25,192 nucleotides of DNA, taken from assembly GCA_035258565.1 (NCBI GenBank), contig DATFXF010000276.1, forward strand, positions 1-25,192. The letters are read 5' to 3'. Position numbers and translations under genes: made by a program. The stretch is from DATFXF01 sp035258565. GTDB taxonomy: Bacteria; Acidobacteriota; Terriglobia; Acidiferrales; UBA7541. Below the pieces are notes generated by a model. The model saw only the letters and a program-made list of their open reading frames with translations, had not been told where the DNA came from and did not search any database. This document shows positions 1 to 6,759 of the stretch, one piece after another (the first letter of the stretch is position 1; each line of letters begins with the position of its first letter).

Positions 1-1
1 C

Positions 2-112
2 GAACTGCGCCAGTGGGAACACATCTACAACACGGTTCGCCCGCACCAGGCCTTGGGCTATCTCACCCCGCAGCAGTTTCTGCTGCGGGGTGCAGCACCA
101 CGAAAGGAGTGA
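2..112 (+). CDS. Transposase/integrase C-terminal end (partial, cut by window edge)
   Basis: The frame is open from the first full codon at 2 to a TGA at 110-112 and encodes 36 residues. It carries the YNTVRPHQALGYLTPQQFL signature that ends rve-type DDE transposases of the IS481 and IS3 families. The catalytic DDE residues would lie upstream, outside the window, so only the family-level call is safe. The gene ends 33 bases before the -35 box of the rimP operon promoter, so an insertion sequence sits immediately upstream of an essential operon. Whether the element is intact cannot be judged here. Confidence 0.8.
   Translation, partial: ELRQWEHIYNTVRPHQALGYLTPQQFLLRGAAPRKE
64..92. repeat. Perfect 13-bp inverted repeat with 3-base loop
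   Basis: CACCCCGCAGCAG at 64-76 is followed by TTT and then by its exact reverse complement at 80-92. It lies inside the last 20 codons of the transposase gene. The transcript would form a very stable hairpin. No T-run follows, so it is not a standard intrinsic terminator. It could protect the mRNA end, slow translation or block incoming transcription, but the role is unknown. Confidence 0.85.
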
Positions 113-114
113 AG

Positions 115-140
115 TGTCACCAATCTACTGGACGAGTACA
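115..140 (+). mobile_element. Putative right end of the insertion sequence
   Basis: Directly after the transposase stop the sequence reads TGTCACC, a short spacer, then CTGGAC and ends in TACA. From memory this resembles TGTCACC-type terminal motifs of IS481-like elements, whose ends often finish in TGTA/TACA. The matching left end and target duplication are outside the window, so the boundary at 140 is a hypothesis. Confidence 0.35.
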
Positions 141-145
141 TTTGC

Positions 146-174
146 TTGCAATTGGGGGAACCGAGGACTATACT
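146..174 (+). promoter_or_regulatory. Sigma70-type promoter for the rimP operon
   Basis: A TTGCAA -35 box (146-151) and a TATACT -10 box (169-174) are separated by an ideal 17 bases. Transcription would start near 181, giving a leader of about 100 bases before rimP that contains the hairpin at 205-222. Confidence 0.7.
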
Positions 175-204
175 GATAGGGCTCTGAAGCGGGTCGAAGG
201 TTTG

Positions 205-227
205 AGTGGGCGCGAGCCCACTTTTTT
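205..227 (+). terminator. Leader terminator/attenuator upstream of rimP
   Basis: AGTGGGC and GCCCACT (205-211, 216-222) form a perfect 7-bp stem closed by a GCGA loop of the GNRA class, and the run of six T is at 222-227. This is a canonical intrinsic terminator. It lies about 25 bases after the predicted start of transcription and 54 bases before rimP, so it probably attenuates the operon instead of ending the upstream IS transcript. The operon encodes NusA, and E. coli nusA operons are autoregulated, which makes NusA-dependent attenuation a reasonable inference. Confidence 0.7.
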
Positions 228-281
228 GTTGCTGGCATTGGACGGGTTCAGGAGCTGGGGGTCGCCGGCCGGGTCCGAACG

Positions 282-752
282 ATGGATCTCGAAAAGATTC
301 GTGAGGCCGCCGAACGCGTGGGGCGCTCGGAGGGCGTAGAAGTCATTGATGTCGAATGGAAGGTTGGCAAGCAACGCTTCCTGCGTGTGTATATTGACAA
401 GCCTGAGGGCATCAGCCACCGCGACTGCGAGCTGGTGAGCCAGCAGTTGAGCGTAATTCTCGATGTCGAGGATCTGGTGCCGGGGCCGCGATACATCTTA
501 GAGATCAGCTCGCCGGGCCTGGACCGCAAGCTGACCAAGCCGGCGGACTACGAACGGTTTGTGGGGCGGCTGGCACGGATTTCGATGGCCGAGCCGGTGG
601 CGCTCGAACCGGGCTCGCTGGCGACGACAACGTTTCTTGAGGGCCGGCTAGCTGGCTTTAGGGACGGAAAGGTCCAGCTCGAAGTGAAGGACCGCGTGAT
701 TGCGCTGCCGTTCGAGGGCATTCGCAAGGCGAATCTGGTCGTGGAATTCTAG
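282..752 (+). CDS. rimP: Ribosome maturation factor RimP
   Basis: This 156-residue cytosolic protein matches the usual RimP length and helps assemble the 30S subunit. The family signature YILEISSPGLDRKLTKP sits in the middle of the protein, and the N-terminal half (VIDVEWKVGKQRFLRVYID) matches the alpha/beta domain. The C-terminal part from about residue 95 is the SH3-like domain. The start ATG at 282 follows the attenuator hairpin by about 55 bases and has only a weak ribosome binding site. It is the first gene of a six-gene same-strand run and ends 12 bases before nusA, the standard bacterial order. Confidence 0.96.
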   Translation: MDLEKIREAAERVGRSEGVEVIDVEWKVGKQRFLRVYIDKPEGISHRDCELVSQQLSVILDVEDLVPGPRYILEISSPGLDRKLTKPADYERFVGRLARISMAEPVALEPGSLATTTFLEGRLAGFRDGKVQLEVKDRVIALPFEGIRKANLVVEF

Positions 753-764
753 GGGTGACGGGCA

Positions 765-2255
765 ATGGCAAATCTGCTGTATCAGACGATTGAGCAGATC
801 AGCCGCGAAAAGCATATCGAGCCGGAAGTGATCGTCGCGGCGATTGAGGACGCGATGGTGGTCGCCGCGCGGAAGTATTACAAGACCGAAGAGGACCTGC
901 GTTCGAAGTTCAACCCGGAGACCGGTCAGGTGGACGTGTATGCGGTGCGCGCGGTGGTCGAAGAAGTCGCCGACCCCAAGCGCGAGCTCACCTTGTCGGA
1001 AGCCCGCAAGTACGACCCCGGGGTGGAAGTAGGCGGGGAAATCCTGATCACCAAGCCCACCGATGTACTCGGGCGCATTGCCGCGCAAACGGCCAAGCAG
1101 GTGATCATGCAGAAGGTGCGCGAGGCCGAGCGCGATACCATCTTCAACGAATACAACGGCCGCGTGGGCGAGCTGGTGAATTGCGTCGTGAAGCGCGTCG
1201 AGGGCCCGGACGTGATCGTGGACCTCGGGCGGACCGAGGCGCGGCTGCCCAAGCGGGAGCAGTCCCGGCTCGAAGCCTACAATCTTGGCGACCGATTGCG
1301 GGTGGTGATCCGGGCGGTCGATCGGGCGTCGAAGGGCCCGCAGGTGATCGTCTCGCGGGCCGACCCCATACTGGTCCAGCGGCTGTTCGAGATGGAAGTA
1401 CCCGAGATCTATGACGGCACGGTGCAGATCCGCGCGGCGGCGCGCGAGGCTGGTGAGCGCACGAAGATCGCGGTGCAGAGCCGCGATAAGGATGTGGACC
1501 CCGTGGGTGCTTGTGTGGGGATGAAAGGCATGCGCGTGCAGTCCATCATCCGCGAGTTGCGGGGAGAGAAAATCGACATCATCCCCTATTCCGAGGAGAC
1601 GATCACCTTTGCCCAGAAAGCCCTGAGCCCCGCTAAGGTGACTCGCGTGCAGATCATCGATCCCGAGCAGAAGCACCTGGAAGTGATCGTGGAGGACACG
1701 CAGCTCTCACTGGCCATCGGCAAGAAGGGACAGAATGTTCGCCTGGCCAGCAAGCTGATCGGCTGGAACATCGACATCAAGAGCGAGGAAGAGAAGCGGC
1801 AGGAGATCGAGGCGCAGATGGCCGCGCTGACCGCGCCCGGCACTCCGCTTTCGGAGTTGAAGGGGGTGGGCCCGAAGACCCTCGAGAAGATCGAGACGCA
1901 TGGGATCGCAAGCATCGAAAAGCTGGCCGATATGACCCCCGAGCAGCTCATGGAGATTCCCGGCATCGGCGAGAAAATGGTCGAGAAAATTCAGGTGGCG
2001 GTGGCCTCGTACTTCCAGTCGCTCGAAACCCAGCAAGGGGTTGCAGAACCAGCGGAGGTTGAGCCGGCCGAGGTTTCAAGCACAGCGACGCTCGAGCAGC
2101 CTGGGGCGGAGCCAGGCATCGAGCCAACCGCGGTCGAGGAATCGGCTGCGCCAGCAGAGGGCGGGGAAGCGTCGGATGAATCGGCGGTGTCGAAGGACGA
2201 TCCCGCCACCGAGACGGTAGAATCTAAGGAGCCGCGCAAGGGGGAACAAGAATAG
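765..2255 (+). CDS. nusA: Transcription termination/antitermination factor NusA
   Basis: The 496-residue protein binds RNA polymerase and nascent RNA and modulates pausing, termination and antitermination. Visible domains are the N-terminal polymerase-binding domain (1-130), an S1 RNA-binding domain (about 133-199), KH1 with GMKG at 252-255, KH2 with GKKG at 319-322, and a helix-hairpin-helix region (about 365-420) with GVGP and IPGIGEK. A 70-residue acidic Ala/Glu/Pro tail (about 425-496) is added at the end. The start ATG has an AGGGGTGA-like ribosome binding site. NusA may act on the terminator-like hairpin at 205-227 in its own operon leader (inference). Confidence 0.97.
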   Translation: MANLLYQTIEQISREKHIEPEVIVAAIEDAMVVAARKYYKTEEDLRSKFNPETGQVDVYAVRAVVEEVADPKRELTLSEARKYDPGVEVGGEILITKPTDVLGRIAAQTAKQVIMQKVREAERDTIFNEYNGRVGELVNCVVKRVEGPDVIVDLGRTEARLPKREQSRLEAYNLGDRLRVVIRAVDRASKGPQVIVSRADPILVQRLFEMEVPEIYDGTVQIRAAAREAGERTKIAVQSRDKDVDPVGACVGMKGMRVQSIIRELRGEKIDIIPYSEETITFAQKALSPAKVTRVQIIDPEQKHLEVIVEDTQLSLAIGKKGQNVRLASKLIGWNIDIKSEEEKRQEIEAQMAALTAPGTPLSELKGVGPKTLEKIETHGIASIEKLADMTPEQLMEIPGIGEKMVEKIQVAVASYFQSLETQQGVAEPAEVEPAEVSSTATLEQPGAEPGIEPTAVEESAAPAEGGEASDESAVSKDDPATETVESKEPRKGEQE

Positions 2256-2267
2256 ATTGGGAGGCGA

Positions 2268-4952
2268 ATGAGCGAGCCCAATCAAATCCGGATCAACGAG
2301 CTGGCCCGTGAGCTCGAAGTCAAGGCCAAGGTGATCATCGACTATCTGCCCGAAGTCGGCGTCACTGAGAAAAAGACGCACTCGAGCTCGATTGACCTTG
2401 CGGCCGCCGAAAAGTTGCGCAAGCACTTCCGCGAGTTGGCTGAGGCGGAGGCGGCTGCCGAGGCGGCTGCCATTGCGGAGAAAGCGGCCAAGGAAGCAGC
2501 CGCGAAAGCGGCGCGCCTGAGGCCCGCTGCTCCGCCGGCGCCCACGCCGGCCGGCACCCCTGGTCCTCGATTGGAGAAGCCTGCGGCGCCCGCGACGGGT
2601 GCCGTGCCCACGAGACCTGCCGCTACCGTATCGGCTGCGAAGCCTGCGCCTGCTAAGCCCACCGCGCCCGCAGCGCCGGCGCCGCCAGCTGCTCGGCTTG
2701 GTGTCCCGCCGCCAGCCGCGCGGCCTACGGCGACCGCAGCAACGCCTCTGGCGGCCAAGCCGCCCGTGCGGCCCGCAGCGTCACCGGCCCAGGGTGCGCG
2801 GCCCGGAGCACCGGCGGCCGGAGTGCGTCCGGCGACTCCCGCTCCCGCGACGCGGCCGGGCGCTCCACCCTCGCGTGTTCCGATGCGCCCCGGTGCACCC
2901 GGTCGGGCCATGCCCGGCCGGCCTGGGCAACGGCCGCCGCGTCCGGTAGGCGTCATGCCGGCGCCAGAGAAGCTCCTGCCTAAGGCCGAGCCCGGGAAAC
3001 CGATTTACGAGCGCAAGCCAGCAGCGCGCGCCCGGCCGACGCTCGAGAAGCGGTTCGAGGAGGGCGAGCGGAAACTGCACCCGGTGCGGACTCGGCCGGG
3101 CGTGGGCGAGCGGCGTGCCGCGCGGACGGCTACCGTGGCCCCGCCGGTTGAGCGCGAGCCGCGCGAGATCACCATTACCGAGGGCATCACTGTCCGCGAT
3201 CTCGCTGAAAAACTCGACGTCCGCGCCAAGGATGTGCTCAAGACGCTGCTCGATCGCGGCGTCTTCGCCAGTATTAATCAGGCGCTCGACGTCCAAACAG
3301 CAACCAGCCTCGCCGAAGCCTTCAGCGGCATCGTGCATGTCATCTCGTTTGAAGAGGAGGTCGTTCAGGAGGTCGCTAAGGAAGAAAAGGCGGAGAACCT
3401 TGTGCCGCGCCCGCCCGTGGTTACCGTGATGGGTCATGTGGACCACGGCAAGACCAGCTTGCTCGACGCCATCCGCGCAACCGAGGTGGCCGCCGGCGAA
3501 GCCGGAGGCATCACGCAGCACATTGGCGCCTACCAGGTGCCGGTGGATGGCCGCCGCGTCGTTTTCGTGGATACGCCGGGCCACGAGGCCTTCACGCGCA
3601 TGCGCGCCCGCGGAGCCAAGGTGACCGACATCGTGGTGCTGGTCGTGGCTGCTGATGACGGTGTGATGCCGCAAACTCAGGAAGCGATTGACCATGCCAA
3701 GGCCGCTGGCGTGCCCATCCTGGTGGCCATCAACAAGATTGATAAGCCGGAGGCGCAACCGGAACACGTGAAGCGGCAGCTCGCCGACCGCGGCCTGATG
3801 CCCGAGGAGTGGGGCGGTGACACGGTAACGGTGGAGGTTTCCGCGAAACAGAAAAAAAACCTCGATAAGCTGCTGGAGATGATCCTGCTCGTCGCCGACC
3901 TGCGCGAGCTCCAAGCGAATCCGAAGGCGCCGGCGACGGGAACGGTACTGGAGTCGCGCGTGGATAAGGGCCGCGGTCCGGTGGCCACCGTGTTGGTACA
4001 AAATGGCACGCTCCGCACCGGCGACGTCTTCATCTGCGGCGCCGTCTATGGCAAGGTTCGCGCGATGTTCGACGACCGCGGCCGCCCGGTCCAGGAGGCC
4101 GGTCCGGCTACGCCCGTCGAAGTGCTCGGCCTGCAAGGTGTGCCGGAGGCCGGCGACCACCTCCAGGTGGCCGACGAGGCCAAGGCCCGCCACATCGTCG
4201 AGTACCGGCAAGCTAAACTGCGCGAGGCTTCACTCGCGCGCAGCGCCGGCGCGCGCATCACCCTGGACCAGTTGCACGAGCAGCTCACCTCGGGCGAGGT
4301 CAAGGAGCTGCCCGTCGTCATCAAGGCCGACGTGCAGGGCTCGGTCGAGGTGCTCAGCGAGATGCTGCACAAGCTCTCGACTGACGAAGTAAAGCTGAAG
4401 ATTATCCATGCGAGCGTCGGTGCGGTTTCCGAGACGGACGTGCTGCTGGCCTCGGCGTCGAACGCCATCATCATCGCCTTCAACGTGCGGCCTGACCGCA
4501 AAGCCGCTGACCTCGCCCAGCAGGAGAACGTGGACATCCGCACGCACACGGTGATCTACGAGGTATCGGACGAGTTGCAGAAAGCGATGGCAGGGTTGCT
4601 CGAGCCGGTAGTCAAGGAGACCTATCAGGGCCGCGCGGAAGTCCGCGACACCTTCCGCATCAAGGGCGTGGGGATGATCGCCGGCTGCTATGTTCAGGAC
4701 GGCGTGCTCAAGCGCGACGCCGAGGTTCGCGTCCTGCGCGATGGCGTGGTCATCTATACGGGGCGAATCCATTCCCTGCGCCGCTTCAAGGAAGACGTCA
4801 ACGAAGTGCGCTCCGGATTTGAGTGCGGCGTGGGCGTCTCCAACTTCAGCGACGTCAAGGTGGGCGACGTGCTCGAGTGCTTCACCATGCAGCGAGTCGC
4901 GGCCTTCGTTGGCACGCCATTGGAATCGGTCGGGCCCAAGGGACGTAACTAG
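2268..4952 (+). CDS. infB: Translation initiation factor IF-2
   Basis: This 894-residue GTPase delivers initiator tRNA to the 30S subunit. There is an IF2_N domain at 1-55 and a long Ala/Pro/Arg-rich low-complexity linker (about 60-270). A second IF2_N-like module lies at about 300-352. The GTPase domain follows, with G1 GHVDHGKT (389-396), G3 DTPGH (435-439) and G4 NKID (489-492), then the beta-barrel and C-terminal tRNA-binding domains. The ATG is preceded by GGGAGGCG and lies 12 bases after nusA. The linker has strong GC bias, which produces long meaningless open frames on the other strand. Confidence 0.98.
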   Translation: MSEPNQIRINELARELEVKAKVIIDYLPEVGVTEKKTHSSSIDLAAAEKLRKHFRELAEAEAAAEAAAIAEKAAKEAAAKAARLRPAAPPAPTPAGTPGPRLEKPAAPATGAVPTRPAATVSAAKPAPAKPTAPAAPAPPAARLGVPPPAARPTATAATPLAAKPPVRPAASPAQGARPGAPAAGVRPATPAPATRPGAPPSRVPMRPGAPGRAMPGRPGQRPPRPVGVMPAPEKLLPKAEPGKPIYERKPAARARPTLEKRFEEGERKLHPVRTRPGVGERRAARTATVAPPVEREPREITITEGITVRDLAEKLDVRAKDVLKTLLDRGVFASINQALDVQTATSLAEAFSGIVHVISFEEEVVQEVAKEEKAENLVPRPPVVTVMGHVDHGKTSLLDAIRATEVAAGEAGGITQHIGAYQVPVDGRRVVFVDTPGHEAFTRMRARGAKVTDIVVLVVAADDGVMPQTQEAIDHAKAAGVPILVAINKIDKPEAQPEHVKRQLADRGLMPEEWGGDTVTVEVSAKQKKNLDKLLEMILLVADLRELQANPKAPATGTVLESRVDKGRGPVATVLVQNGTLRTGDVFICGAVYGKVRAMFDDRGRPVQEAGPATPVEVLGLQGVPEAGDHLQVADEAKARHIVEYRQAKLREASLARSAGARITLDQLHEQLTSGEVKELPVVIKADVQGSVEVLSEMLHKLSTDEVKLKIIHASVGAVSETDVLLASASNAIIIAFNVRPDRKAADLAQQENVDIRTHTVIYEVSDELQKAMAGLLEPVVKETYQGRAEVRDTFRIKGVGMIAGCYVQDGVLKRDAEVRVLRDGVVIYTGRIHSLRRFKEDVNEVRSGFECGVGVSNFSDVKVGDVLECFTMQRVAAFVGTPLESVGPKGRN

Positions 4953-5002
4953 CTTCTCACTGGACGGCCGGCAGCCCGCCCTGCACAGCAGGAAGATCGA
5001 AG

Positions 5003-5284
5003 ATGCCGATCGGTCTCCTCACCCTCGAGATTCACATCCCCGACGCGCGTTCCCTGAAGGATAAGCGGCAGGTGATTCGCAGCCTGAAAGACCGGCTGCG
5101 CGGGCAGTTCAATGTGGCCGTCGCCGAGCTCGATCATCAGGAGCTGTGGCAGCGGGCACTGGTGGGAGTGGTGAGCCTTTCGGGCGACGCGAAGCATCTG
5201 GAGCAGTCCTTGCAGGCCGTGTTCGCCGAATCAGAACGCCTGCTGGGTCGCGACCTGATCGGGCACGAAATTGAAGTACTTTGA
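5003..5284 (+). CDS. ylxP: DUF503 / YlxP-like protein
   Basis: This 93-residue protein has the DUF503 signature: IPDARSLKDKRQVIRSLKDRL near the N-terminus, then FNVAVAELDHQELWQRA. B. subtilis YlxP belongs to the same family and also sits between infB and rbfA. The function is not firmly established; the position suggests a role linked to ribosome assembly (inference). The ATG at 5003 follows an AGGAAGA-like ribosome binding site, and the gene starts 50 bases after infB. Confidence 0.9.
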   Translation: MPIGLLTLEIHIPDARSLKDKRQVIRSLKDRLRGQFNVAVAELDHQELWQRALVGVVSLSGDAKHLEQSLQAVFAESERLLGRDLIGHEIEVL

Positions 5285-5297
5285 GGAAGCCAGCAGC

Positions 5298-5317
5298 GCC
5301 CGCCGCTTCAGGCGGGC
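5298..5317 (+). repeat. Intergenic hairpin between ylxP and rbfA
   Basis: GCCCGCC (5298-5304) and GGCGGGC (5311-5317) form a perfect 7-bp GC stem with a 6-base loop. It ends 15 bases before the rbfA start, which lacks a clear ribosome binding site. It has no T-run. It could tune rbfA translation or RNA processing, but no function is shown. Confidence 0.5.
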
Positions 5318-5332
5318 CACCAAGAACAACAG

Positions 5333-5695
5333 ATGACGGTTGCTGGCCATCGCCACGAACGGATTGCAGAAGAAATCCGGCACGAAGTCGGCGCCATGCT
5401 GGCCGGCGAGCTGAAGGATCCGCGCCTGGCCGGCTTCGTGACCGTGACGCAGGTACGCGTGACGCCCGATCTGAAGCAGGCCCGCATCTTCGTCAGTGTC
5501 TTGGGCACCGAAGTCGAGCAGGCCTCGACGCTCACTGGCCTCGCGGCCGCCGCGGGCTACGTCCGCCATGAGCTGACCGAGCGGTTGCAGCTCCACCGCG
5601 GGCCCGAAGTTCAGTTTGTGCTCGATCGCTCTGAGGAGTACGGCCGGCGCATCGAGGAACTCCTGCGGCAGACCAAGAAATCCGACCAGCCTTAG
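5333..5695 (+). CDS. rbfA: 30S ribosome-binding factor RbfA
   Basis: The protein has 120 residues, the usual size. RbfA is a KH-like cold-shock ribosome assembly factor acting on the 16S rRNA 5' region of the small subunit. Family features are the RIAEEIRHEVGAML start, the LKDPRLAGFVTVTQVRVTPDL segment and ARIFVSVLG, followed by the EVQFVLDRSEEYGRRIEELL end. The ATG at 5333 has a poor Shine-Dalgarno and follows a stable hairpin, so its translation may depend on upstream genes. Confidence 0.96.
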   Translation: MTVAGHRHERIAEEIRHEVGAMLAGELKDPRLAGFVTVTQVRVTPDLKQARIFVSVLGTEVEQASTLTGLAAAAGYVRHELTERLQLHRGPEVQFVLDRSEEYGRRIEELLRQTKKSDQP

Positions 5696-5722
5696 GCGCA
5701 AAGACAAGGACCTCCAGTACTC

Positions 5723-6697
5723 ATGGCTCCGAAGCCCCAACCGGCGCCTCTTGACGGCGCGTTGGTGATGGATAAGCCGCACGGCAAGACTTCGCACGAT
5801 GTCGTCGAAGGCGTGCGCCGCATCGCCGGCTTCCGTCAGATCGGCCATCTCGGCACGCTTGACCCGATCGGCACGGGTGTGCTGGTACTGTTGTTGGGCC
5901 GGGCCACGCGGCTGGCACAATTCTATTCCGGCCGCCGCAAGCGCTACACGGTCGCGGTGCGCTTCGGCTTCGCAACCAACACTTACGACGCCGATGGCGA
6001 GCCGCTCGGGCCGGACCGAGCTCCCGAACTTCACTGTGAGGAGATCGAGCCCTTGGCCCAGCAGTTCCTTGGGCGCTTCGCACAGATGCCGCCGGCATTC
6101 TCGGCCAAGAAAATTCGCGGCCGGCCGGCACACGAGCTGGCGCGGAGGAAAAAACCGGTGGAGTTGAAGCCGGTGGAGGTGGAGGTCTACGAGCTTCGTG
6201 TTACGGAGGTCGAGGGCTCACTCGCGCGGTTCGTAATCGAATGCGCCGCGGGAACCTACATCCGCTCCCTCGCGCACGAGCTGGGGGCGCGCCTGGGCAC
6301 CGGCGCGCACCTGGCTGAAATCGTGCGCACCGCCGTGGGGGAGTTCACGCTCGACCAGGCCGTCACGCTCGAAGAACTCGCAGAGGCGGCCCGGACAGGC
6401 CGGCTCGCGGAGTGGGTGCTGCCGCTCGAGCGGTTGCTGCAGGATTTGCCGTGGGTCAATGTGCTGCCCATCGTCGAGCGGCGCGTGCGGCATGGCACGC
6501 GGTTCCATGTTGCCCTCGCACAGATCCAGCCGGGTCGCGTGTCGACCGCGCAGGGCGCTCCGGCGGAGCTCGATTCGAGCGACTGGCGCCCGGCTCGGCT
6601 GCGCGTCTTCAATCAACGGGGAAAGCTCATCGCCATCGCCCAGGCCATCGTGCCGCGCACCTACCAGCCTGTCGTGGTCCTTGACGCCGAGCCTTGA
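5723..6697 (+). CDS. truB: tRNA pseudouridine(55) synthase TruB
   Basis: The 324-residue enzyme converts uridine 55 of the tRNA T-loop to pseudouridine. The catalytic motif GHLGTLDPIGTGVL contains the expected catalytic Asp at residue 47. The common HAGTLDP form has Leu in place of Ala here. The N-terminal VMDKPHGKTSHDVV segment and the RSLAHELGARLGTGAHL region are typical. It is the last gene of the rimP operon and lies 27 bases after rbfA. The C-terminal region from about residue 240 is the small accessory domain. Confidence 0.96.
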   Translation: MAPKPQPAPLDGALVMDKPHGKTSHDVVEGVRRIAGFRQIGHLGTLDPIGTGVLVLLLGRATRLAQFYSGRRKRYTVAVRFGFATNTYDADGEPLGPDRAPELHCEEIEPLAQQFLGRFAQMPPAFSAKKIRGRPAHELARRKKPVELKPVEVEVYELRVTEVEGSLARFVIECAAGTYIRSLAHELGARLGTGAHLAEIVRTAVGEFTLDQAVTLEELAEAARTGRLAEWVLPLERLLQDLPWVNVLPIVERRVRHGTRFHVALAQIQPGRVSTAQGAPAELDSSDWRPARLRVFNQRGKLIAIAQAIVPRTYQPVVVLDAEP

Positions 6698-6759
6698 TTC
6701 CAGCTCTTTTTGCCGCGGGCCTTCGGTCGAGTAAGCCCCGCGAAGCCCATCTTGTTTTG

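Noticed and set aside
648..1676. 342-codon minus-strand frame opposite nusA
   Set aside because: It overlaps the 3' end of rimP and most of nusA in antisense and has no recognisable domain.
2342..2956. 204-codon minus-strand frame opposite the IF-2 linker
   Set aside because: It is a Gly/Ala-rich shadow created by the GC-rich Ala/Pro linker of infB.
2781..4211. 476-codon minus-strand frame opposite infB
   Set aside because: Composition is His/Arg/Leu-rich and typical of antisense to GC-rich genes; infB on the other strand is certain.
6714..6742. Possible bidirectional terminator between truB and the secretin
   Set aside because: The stem is only 6 bp with a 17-base loop and the T-rich part is 8 bases away, so it is too weak to call.
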